64,000 nucleotides of DNA from Natronospirales bacterium. Its GTDB lineage: Bacteria; Pseudomonadota; Gammaproteobacteria; Natronospirales; REEB76. Below are positions 16,228 to 22,445 of the stretch, piece after piece. The DNA lies in NCBI GenBank assembly GCA_021792635.1, contig JAJYUH010000012.1, positions 1-64,000 of the forward strand, in the 5' to 3' direction. Made by a program: the position numbers and the translations under genes. A model generated the notes under the pieces. That model saw only the letters and a program-made list of their open reading frames with translations, was not told the origin of the DNA and did no database searches. Numbering within the stretch: position 1 is the first letter of the stretch; each line of letters begins with the position of its first letter.

Positions 16228-17454
16228 ATGGCGACTTTTCGTTACCGTGGACGCAGCAGCCGGGGCGAGCTGATCCTGGGCGAGCTGGATGCCGATACCG
16301 CCGATGCGGTGGCCACGCAACTCTTCAACAGCGGCATCACGCCGATAGACATCGGCCTGAAACCGCCAGAACGCCAGACCCTGGGCAGCCTGTGGCGTCG
16401 TCTCACCGGCAACCAACCCCGGCTCGATGATCTGATCCTGTTCGCGCGCCAGATGTATGCGCTGGTCAAGGCGGGCGTGCCGCTGGTGCGCGGCCTCACC
16501 AGCCTGGAGCAGTCCAGTCACAACGAAACGCTGCGCACCGCCCTGCGGGATATCGTGGACAATCTCGAATCCGGACGCGACCTGGCGGGCTCCCTGGCGC
16601 GCCACCCCAATGTGTTTTCGCCGCTGTTCGTGAGCGTGGTGCGCGTGGGTGAAAATTCCGGCAACCTGGAGGAGGCTTTCCTGCGCATCTTCAATTATCT
16701 CAGTCTCGAGAAAGACATCCGCACACGCATCAAGACCGCCTTCCGCTATCCGATCTTCGTGGTCACGGCCATCGTGGTGGCGATCACCATCATCACGCTG
16801 TTCGTGGTGCCGCGTTTCGTGGCTTTCTTCAAGTCGGTGCACATGCGCCTGCCGTGGCCGACGCGCCTCATCATGGGCGTTTCGGATTTTGCGCAGCATT
16901 ACTGGTGGCTGGTGCTCCTGGTCAGCGTCGTGTCGCTGTTCTTCCTGCGACGCTACATCCACACCGAGCGGGGACGCTATCGCTGGGACGGTTTCAAGTT
17001 GCGCGTCCCGGTCGTCGGCAGCATCATCATGCAGGCGACACTGGCGCGGTTCGCGCGCGCCTTCGCCCTGTGTTACCGCTCGGGTGTGCCTCTGGTGCAG
17101 GCATTGACGCTGGTGGCGAAAGCGGTCGGCAACGAGTATGTTGCTGAACGCGTGCTGCAGATGCGTACCGGCGTGGAACGCGGCGAGAGCCTGACGCGCA
17201 CTTCCCGCGCCGTGGGCGTGTTCACGCCGCTGGTGATCCAGATGATTTCCGTGGGTGAGGAGACCGGCAACGTGGCCGAGATGCTGGACGAGACCGGCGG
17301 TTACTACGAACGCGAGGTGGATTACGAGCTGCAGACCCTGAGCACCAACATCGAGCCCGTGCTGCTGGTGATCATGGGCGCGATGGTTCTGATCCTCGCC
17401 CTGGGCGTGTTCCTGCCCATGTGGAACCTGGCGGCGAACGCTTCACACCTCTGA
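16228..17454 (+). CDS. mshG: MSHA platform protein MshG (GspF/PilC family)
   Basis: This 408-residue polytopic inner-membrane protein has two GspF domains (about 70-190 and 270-395), each with the FARQMYALVKAGVPL- or ARFARAFALCYRSGVPL-type motif. Transmembrane helices lie near 170-195, 220-240 and 375-395. It forms the base on which pilin subunits are stacked and couples to MshE. It starts six bases after mshE. The length and two-domain layout are standard. Confidence 0.94.
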   Translation: MATFRYRGRSSRGELILGELDADTADAVATQLFNSGITPIDIGLKPPERQTLGSLWRRLTGNQPRLDDLILFARQMYALVKAGVPLVRGLTSLEQSSHNETLRTALRDIVDNLESGRDLAGSLARHPNVFSPLFVSVVRVGENSGNLEEAFLRIFNYLSLEKDIRTRIKTAFRYPIFVVTAIVVAITIITLFVVPRFVAFFKSVHMRLPWPTRLIMGVSDFAQHYWWLVLLVSVVSLFFLRRYIHTERGRYRWDGFKLRVPVVGSIIMQATLARFARAFALCYRSGVPLVQALTLVAKAVGNEYVAERVLQMRTGVERGESLTRTSRAVGVFTPLVIQMISVGEETGNVAEMLDETGGYYEREVDYELQTLSTNIEPVLLVIMGAMVLILALGVFLPMWNLAANASHL

Positions 17455-17456
17455 GC

Positions 17457-18035
17457 ATGCGCGACGCGACCCCAGTTCCTCATTCTTCCCAACGGGGATT
17501 CAGCCTGCTCGAACTCACCATCGTGGTGGGTATTATCGCGGTGCTGTTCGCCGTGGCGCTCGATCGCTTCCTCGCCCTGCGGGTACAGGCGGAGCGGGTC
17601 AGCCTGATGCAGATGGAGGGCACGCTGGAAAGCGCGCTCGGCATCCAGCTCGCCGCCTACATCGCCCGCGGCGACATGGCCGACGTCGCCAGGATGCGCG
17701 GCATGAATCCCATGGACCTGCTGATGCAACCGCCCGGCAACTATGTGGGCGCCCTGGACCACCCGGATCCCGCCAGCATCAAGGGCGGACATTGGTATTT
17801 TGACACCCGCACCCGCATCCTGGTTTACCGGGTCCGGAGCAGCGGTTATTTCCACGACGCGCTGGGCAAACCCGCCCGCGCCGAATACCGCATCCAGCTC
17901 CTGTACAGCGGTGCAAAGAAAGACGGCCGTTACGATCCACACCGGGATGAACTCTACGGCGTGCGTCTCGTCAACCTGGCGCCTTATCAATGGAGCAACT
18001 CGCCGCCCAGGAGCGCCTGGTTCCTGAACTGGTGA
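17457..18035 (+). CDS. Type IV pilin-like protein at the MshF position
   Basis: From ATG 17457, two bases after the mshG stop, the 192-residue protein has a short leader ending in QRG and then FSLLELTIVVGIIAVLFAVA. This is a prepilin peptidase site with Glu at +5 and the hydrophobic pilin helix. The rest is a soluble domain with few Cys and no repeat. In Vibrio the gene here is mshF, but I cannot establish homology beyond position, so it is called a pseudopilin. It could prime the pilus or modify the platform. Confidence 0.8.
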   Translation: MRDATPVPHSSQRGFSLLELTIVVGIIAVLFAVALDRFLALRVQAERVSLMQMEGTLESALGIQLAAYIARGDMADVARMRGMNPMDLLMQPPGNYVGALDHPDPASIKGGHWYFDTRTRILVYRVRSSGYFHDALGKPARAEYRIQLLYSGAKKDGRYDPHRDELYGVRLVNLAPYQWSNSPPRSAWFLNW

Positions 18036-18078
18036 GCCGCGCTGCACCGGAGCGGCGCTCTGCTATGCTGCATCCGCC

Positions 18079-18711
18079 ATGAACGCGCACCTGCTGGTGG
18101 AAGCCATCGCGGAAGCGTCCCTCGGGACGCTGTTCACCGCCTTGCTGCTGGGCGCCCTGTTCGCCCTGGTGACGGGCCTGTGGCTGCTCTGCGCCCCGGC
18201 AAATTTTTTCCGCTTCACGGCCGGCTGGAACCGCTGGTTCTCCCTGCGTCCCTGGTTGCGCTTCCTGGAAGTGCCGCGCTACTGGGAAAGCGTTTTCTAC
18301 CGTAATCACCGCCTTTCCGGAACCCTGCTGCTGCTGGCGGCCGGCGGGGTATTCGTTTATTTCTGGATCCTGTATGACCGGGCGCGCGTGTTGCAACAGC
18401 TCGACCTGACGAGCGGTGGTGTCTGGGCGCTGGACGGCGCGGTCTTTCTGTTGCGGGGGGCGAGCCTCCTCATCGCCGCCGTGGGATTGCTGGTGCTGCT
18501 GCGCCCGAGTCTGCTGAAAACACCGGAGAGCCGCGCCAACCGCTGGGTTTCCACGCGCCGCTGGCTGCGACCCCTGGAGATCAGCCGCCCCGTGACTGAC
18601 CGGCTCGCCCAGCGCCGGCCGCGCCTGGCGGGCTTCATCATCACCGTGTTGAGTCTCTATGCCCTGGTGGGTCTCGGCCTGATGGCCTTGCGCTGGCTGG
18701 GCAAGACTTGA
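18079..18711 (+). CDS. Unknown polytopic membrane protein with an internal duplication
   Basis: The family of this 210-residue protein is not recognised. It has about four to five transmembrane helices (near 13-38, 78-96, 115-135 and 180-200). Two soluble segments resemble each other: NRWFSLRPWLRFLEVPRYWE (about 50-69) and NRWVSTRRWLRPLEISRPVT (about 154-173). Each is followed by a basic stretch, a LSG or LAG turn and a new helix, which suggests duplication of a helix-loop unit. It lies in the pilus operon direction, 43 bases after the pseudopilin and 169 before the first pilin. A role in pilus assembly is suggested only by location. Confidence 0.75.
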   Translation: MNAHLLVEAIAEASLGTLFTALLLGALFALVTGLWLLCAPANFFRFTAGWNRWFSLRPWLRFLEVPRYWESVFYRNHRLSGTLLLLAAGGVFVYFWILYDRARVLQQLDLTSGGVWALDGAVFLLRGASLLIAAVGLLVLLRPSLLKTPESRANRWVSTRRWLRPLEISRPVTDRLAQRRPRLAGFIITVLSLYALVGLGLMALRWLGKT

Positions 18712-18738
18712 ACTCCCCGGCAAGCAACACATGCCGCA

Positions 18739-18768
18739 TTGCTTTCACCCCGGATAATTGGTCATAAT
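18739..18768 (+). promoter_or_regulatory. Candidate promoter ahead of the major pilin genes
   Basis: TTGCTT (18739-18744) and CATAAT (18763-18768) are 18 bases apart, in the 169-base gap before the first pilin. The -10 box matches five of six positions. A separate promoter here would fit the need for high pilin expression. A GGAG ribosome-binding site lies just before the pilin ATG at 18881. Confidence 0.35.
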
Positions 18769-18880
18769 TCGCCCCGTCGGCTTGGGGACTTCATCCATAG
18801 GATTTGGGCCTGCCGCTGCGGCGGTGGGGTAGGGTAGCCGGCAATTACGGGCTGCGGCCCTCAACCAAATCGGAGTTTTT

Positions 18881-19300
18881 ATGCGCAAGCAACACGGTTT
18901 CACGCTCATCGAACTGGTGGTGGTCATCGCCATCCTGGGCATTCTGGCGGCCTTCGCCCTGCCCCGCTTCCTCAACCTCACGTCCCAGGCCCGTGCGGCG
19001 GCTATTGGTGGCGTGGCTGGCAGCGTCAACACCGCCTCAGCCCTGGCCCACGCGGGCTGGCTGGTAAAAGGCGGCAGCGGCACCACCGTGACCCTGGATG
19101 GCCAGAGCGTTGCCCTAACCTTCGGTTATCCCACGCTCACCGGTATTCGTAACGCCATCCAGCTTAGCGCACCGGCAACCTACGCCTCCGGTACCGGCGT
19201 GTTCAGCGTGAGCAGCAACAGCAATTGCCAAGTAACCTATGTGGCGGCGACCTCGGCTACCAGTCCGGCGACCGTAACTTCCGTCACCACGGGTTGCTGA
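18881..19300 (+). CDS. MSHA major-type pilin 1 (MshA/MshB family)
   Basis: This 139-residue prepilin has the leader MRKQHG, cut before FTLIELVVVIAILGILAAFA, a perfect class IVa pilin start with Glu5. It continues PRFLNLTSQARAAAIGGVAGSVN, the MshA/MshB pattern. The mature part is about 133 residues and ends in Cys. The only other Cys (in NSNCQVTY) would make a C-terminal disulfide loop. It is one of two adjacent major-type pilins; which corresponds to MshA and which to MshB cannot be decided from sequence alone. A GC-rich hairpin follows the gene. Confidence 0.92.
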   Translation: MRKQHGFTLIELVVVIAILGILAAFALPRFLNLTSQARAAAIGGVAGSVNTASALAHAGWLVKGGSGTTVTLDGQSVALTFGYPTLTGIRNAIQLSAPATYASGTGVFSVSSNSNCQVTYVAATSATSPATVTSVTTGC

Positions 19301-19312
19301 CCGGTACCAGAC

Positions 19313-19332
19313 AGGGGCGCGCAAGCGCCCCT
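19313..19332 (+). terminator. Hairpin between the two pilin genes (terminator or attenuator)
   Basis: AGGGGCGC (19313-19320), loop GCAA and GCGCCCCT (19325-19332) form an 8-bp perfect stem with a stable GNRA-type loop, followed by GAATTTTC. The T-run is short, so termination may be partial. It could raise the ratio of pilin 1 to the downstream genes or protect the upstream mRNA end. Confidence 0.5.
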
Positions 19333-19398
19333 GAATTTTCGGCCGCGCGCCCAGTTGCAGCCATCGCGCTACCCTCAGGGTACGCTGAGGTACGTCCC

Positions 19399-19887
19399 AT
19401 GAAAATCAGCAAGGGTTTCACGCTCATCGAACTCGTCATCGTTATCGCGATTCTCGCGATCCTCGCGGCCTTCGCGCTGCCGCGCTTCGTGAACCTCACG
19501 GTACAGGCCCGCCAGGCCACCCTGCAGGCGGTGGTGGGGGCCCTCAACAGCGCCTCCGCCATCACCCATGCCGCCTGCATCGCCACGGTGGGCAACGGCA
19601 CCACGGCGGCGTGTACCGACACTACCGCCAGCATCCAATTGGACGGCGCCCTGGTAAGCCTGCTGCACGAATATCCGGACGCCAGCATAACCGGCATCGG
19701 CAATGCGCTGCAGAACAATTTCGTCACCAGCGGTACGGGCAGCAGTGTGCTCGTCACCTACGGCGGTGCGGGCGGCCCGACGAAATACCAGGTAGGCGCC
19801 CTCACGGACTGCGAAGTGGACTATACCGCCGCCCCGGCTGCGGGTTCCGCCCCCCTGATCGCGGTGGTGGGCAATACCTGCTCATAA
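19399..19887 (+). CDS. mshA: MSHA major-type pilin 2 (MshA family)
   Basis: This 162-residue prepilin starts at ATG 19399. The leader MKISKG is cut before FTLIELVIVIAILAILAAFA. The segment QARQATLQAVVGALNSASAI matches the MshA pattern (ARxxTLQxxxGAxxxA) slightly better than pilin 1 does, so the mshA symbol is placed here with caution. Four Cys are present, two near ITHAACIATVGNGTTAAC and two in the C-terminal LTDCE and NTCS, allowing two disulfides. Upstream reading frame to 19225 is non-coding. It shares its helix with pilin 1 almost exactly, indicating duplication. Confidence 0.9.
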   Translation: MKISKGFTLIELVIVIAILAILAAFALPRFVNLTVQARQATLQAVVGALNSASAITHAACIATVGNGTTAACTDTTASIQLDGALVSLLHEYPDASITGIGNALQNNFVTSGTGSSVLVTYGGAGGPTKYQVGALTDCEVDYTAAPAAGSAPLIAVVGNTCS

Positions 19888-19979
19888 ACGGCGGCATCCC
19901 GCATGGGCGGGAGGGATTCCCCGCTGCGAGTGGGCGGCACCATGCCCGTGTCCGTGCACCTCAATCACTCCATTTCACA

Positions 19980-19999
19980 CGGCGGCGTGTTTGCCGCCG
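19980..19999. repeat. Inverted repeat in the pilin-mshC gap
   Basis: CGGCGGC (19980-19986) and GCCGCCG (19993-19999) form a 7-bp stem with a 6-base loop, in the 267-base gap between pilin 2 and mshC. There is no T-run, so a simple terminator is unlikely. A smaller stem, GCCGG with CCGGC, lies near 20120. No gene was recognised in the gap. Confidence 0.4.
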
Positions 20000-20154
20000 C
20001 TGGGCACGAGCGCTTCCACCGTCCGGTGAGCGGGCATCCGCCGCCATTGGCCGGATTCCACACCTCGCCTTTCCGGCAAACACAGGGGATGAACGCACCG
20101 AAATCCCGGCTGGACGGTGCCGGAAAATCCGGCTGTCATGGTAAATAATCATTC

Positions 20155-20661
20155 ATGGACGCCTTGACGCCTTCCCTTGCGGCACGCCGGCGGGGCTTTA
20201 CCCTGGTGGAGCTCATTGTCATCCTCGCCATCGTCGCCATTCTGGCCGTGTATGTGAGCGCGCGTTTTTTTTCCTTCGGCCAGTACCAAGCGCGCAGCTA
20301 CTTCGATACGGTGGTGGCGGCCACCCGTTACGCCCAGAAAGTCGCGCTCGCCAGCGGCTGCCCGGTGAAGGTGTCTTTCAGCGGCAGCAATTACAGCCTC
20401 GCCCAGCAAACGCCCCCCTGCACTCCCAGCCCCTGCAGCGTGTCCGGCGCGTACTCCCCCGTAACACAAGCGGCGGCGGGGGTGTCGGCCAGCGGCGTAG
20501 CTCCGAATGGCGTGACACTCAGCTCCGGCCAATTTTGTTTCGATGGCAACGGGCTGGTGAGCGACCCGTCCCTCGGCACCACCGTCTTCACGGTGGCGGG
20601 CGGCGGTTTCAGCCGCAGCTTTACGCTCAATGTACCCAGCGGTTACGTGGCTGCACCATGA
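20155..20661 (+). CDS. mshC: Minor pilin MshC
   Basis: The 168-residue prepilin has the leader MDALTPSLAARRRG, cut before FTLVELIVILAIVAILAVYV, with Glu5 present. The mature domain continues ARSYFDTVVAATRYAQKVALASGCP, like GspH/FimT-type and MshC minor pilins. There are several Cys, including two in a PPCTPSPCS loop. It likely helps initiate the pilus tip. It overlaps mshD by 4 bases (ATGA), and all genes from here to mshQ are tightly packed. Confidence 0.85.
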   Translation: MDALTPSLAARRRGFTLVELIVILAIVAILAVYVSARFFSFGQYQARSYFDTVVAATRYAQKVALASGCPVKVSFSGSNYSLAQQTPPCTPSPCSVSGAYSPVTQAAAGVSASGVAPNGVTLSSGQFCFDGNGLVSDPSLGTTVFTVAGGGFSRSFTLNVPSGYVAAP

Positions 20662-21128
20662 CACTGCATGCATCACGACGCGGTGTTTCCCCGCACAGGA
20701 TGTGCGGCTTCACCCTGGTGGAACTGGTGGTGAGCATCGCCGTACTCGCCATCGCCGCCGGCGGCATCCTCCTGGGGATCGCCTACACCACCCGTCACAG
20801 CGCCGATCCCGTGATGGAACAGCAGAGCATCAACATCGCCGAAGCCTATCTGGACGAGATCGAGGCGCAATCCTACTTCGCGCTGCCCAATCCTCCGGGC
20901 CGGCAGAACTATAACGATATCTGCGACTACAACGGCCTCAGCCAACCGCCCACCGACCAGACGGGCGCGGCGGTGTCGGGTGTCACCAATTACAGCGTGG
21001 CGGTGTCGGTGAGCCCGTGCCCGACTTCCGCCACCAGCACGCCGTATGCGCCCGCCACCATCAGCGTCAGCGTGACGCCGCCGGCCGGGCCGGCCGTCAC
21101 ACTATCGGTTTTGCGGGCCAACTACTGA
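20658..21128 (+). CDS. mshD: Minor pilin MshD
   Basis: This 156-residue prepilin starts at ATG 20658, which overlaps the mshC stop. The cleavage site is in HRMCG before FTLVELVVSIAVLAIAAGGI, with Glu5 present. A later ATG (20700) would leave only a three-residue leader and is less likely. The region DPVMEQQSINIAEAYLDEIEAQSY resembles PilV/GspI/MshD minor pilins. The stop overlaps the mshO start (TGATG). Confidence 0.85.
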   Translation: MTLHASRRGVSPHRMCGFTLVELVVSIAVLAIAAGGILLGIAYTTRHSADPVMEQQSINIAEAYLDEIEAQSYFALPNPPGRQNYNDICDYNGLSQPPTDQTGAAVSGVTNYSVAVSVSPCPTSATSTPYAPATISVSVTPPAGPAVTLSVLRANY

Positions 21129-22036
21129 TGCGCGTCATTACGCCTCATCCTGCCCCCGCTTCCGGTTTCACGCTGGTGGAACTCATCATCGTCATCGTCA
21201 TCACCGGCATCCTCGCCATCGTGGCGGCCGCCCTCATCCGCGGGCCGGTGGAGGGCTACTTCGCCCAGGCCAATCGCGCGGACCTGGTGGATATGGCGCA
21301 GCAAGCCCTGAACGAAATGGCCACGGATATCCGCGGCGCCCTGCCCAACAGCGTGCGCGTGTCCGGCAGCAACGCGCTGGAACTGATCCACGTGGTGGAC
21401 GGCGCCCGCTACCGCAGCGGCCCCGCGCCGCGGGTCGCCGGAGACACCCATTCGCCCCAGTACTACTACCTGCAGTTCAACACCGCCGACACGGACTTCA
21501 ATCTGCTCGGCACCTTCACCCAGCTCGGTGCCTCGCGCCCGGTGACGCTCAGCAACGACTATCTTGTAATTTATAATCTCGGCATCAGCGGCAGCGGCGG
21601 CGCCTGCGGCACCAGCTCCGGCGGCGCCAATGCCTACGATGCCAGCTGCGTGATCACGCCCCCGGGCACCAGCATCACGGTGAGCACCAGCAGCCCCTCC
21701 TTCCCCAACGAGGACCACATCCATCTGAGCAGTGGCTTTAAGTTCGCCTACCCCTCGCCCGACGACCGCATTTATCTCGTGGACACGCCGGTTTCCTATA
21801 TCTGCACCGGTGGCAGTCTCACCCGTTACTGGAACTACGCGCTTTCCAGCACGCAGCCGGTGCCTCCCACCGGGGCGGCATCCGGACTGGTGGTGGACCA
21901 TGTTTCGGCTTGCCGCTTCACCTACACCCCCGGCACAGCGCAGCGCAACGGTCTCGCCACGCTGGAACTGACGATCACGCGCCACGGCGAAAGCGTCAAC
22001 CTCGTGGAGCAGGTCCATGTGGACAATGCGCCCTGA
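21128..22036 (+). CDS. mshO: Minor pilin MshO
   Basis: This 302-residue prepilin of GspJ/PilW class has a leader ending PAPASG, cut before FTLVELIIVIVITGILAIVA, with Glu5 present. The large C-terminal domain includes QQALNEMATDIRGALPNSVR and the VVDGARYRSGPAP segment typical of MshO. It has one Cys pair, CGTSSGG and SCVI, plus later Cys. It is part of the predicted tip complex with MshC, MshD and MshP. Starting at ATG 21128, it shares one base with the mshD stop. Confidence 0.87.
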   Translation: MRVITPHPAPASGFTLVELIIVIVITGILAIVAAALIRGPVEGYFAQANRADLVDMAQQALNEMATDIRGALPNSVRVSGSNALELIHVVDGARYRSGPAPRVAGDTHSPQYYYLQFNTADTDFNLLGTFTQLGASRPVTLSNDYLVIYNLGISGSGGACGTSSGGANAYDASCVITPPGTSITVSTSSPSFPNEDHIHLSSGFKFAYPSPDDRIYLVDTPVSYICTGGSLTRYWNYALSSTQPVPPTGAASGLVVDHVSACRFTYTPGTAQRNGLATLELTITRHGESVNLVEQVHVDNAP

Positions 22037-22046
22037 GGAACCGAAC

Positions 22047-22445
22047 ATGCCGCACCCCCGGACCCATGCCGGCTTCTCCCTGGTGATGGCACTGTTCCTC
22101 ATCGTGATACTGGCGTTGCTGGGAACCGTGATTGTGATGCTGGCCGGCGTGCAACGGCAGAGTGTGAATCTGTCGTTGCTCGAAACCCGCGGGTACTACG
22201 CGGCGCGCAGCGGCATCGAGTGGGGCACCTGGCAGGCGGTGGACGGCGGCGGCGCTTGCAACACCGGCGGCAGTCCGCTGACGCTCAACGGGTTTTCCGT
22301 GACGGTAAGCTGCACCTCGGGCACCCACACGGAATCCGGCAAAACCTACACGGTGTATGTACTGAACTCCACCGCCGGCTTCAGCAGCTACGGCCAGCCG
22401 GACTACGTCTCGCGCACCATCCAGGCGACGGTAATCGCGCCATGA
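22047..22445 (+). CDS. mshP: Minor pilin-like MshP (PilX/GspK class)
   Basis: The start at ATG 22047 is favoured by GAGGA at 22035-22039, eight bases upstream; earlier ATGs at 22017 and 22026 lie inside mshO. The 132-residue protein has the pilin-like helix AGFSLVMALFLIVILALLGT but lacks Glu at +5, as is usual for PilX/GspK-type tip proteins. QRQSVNLSLLETRGYYAARSGIEWG is the family pattern after the helix. It overlaps mshQ by 4 bases. Confidence 0.85.
   Translation: MPHPRTHAGFSLVMALFLIVILALLGTVIVMLAGVQRQSVNLSLLETRGYYAARSGIEWGTWQAVDGGGACNTGGSPLTLNGFSVTVSCTSGTHTESGKTYTVYVLNSTAGFSSYGQPDYVSRTIQATVIAP

Noticed and set aside
15331-16962. 543-residue open frame on the minus strand across mshE and mshG
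   Set aside because: It is antisense to two well-conserved genes, is rich in His, Arg, Asp and Gln without any motif, and is a normal by-product of GC-rich codon use.
19225-19398. Longer start for pilin 2
   Set aside because: A 65-residue leader before the prepilin site is implausible; the ATG at 19399 gives the usual six-residue leader.
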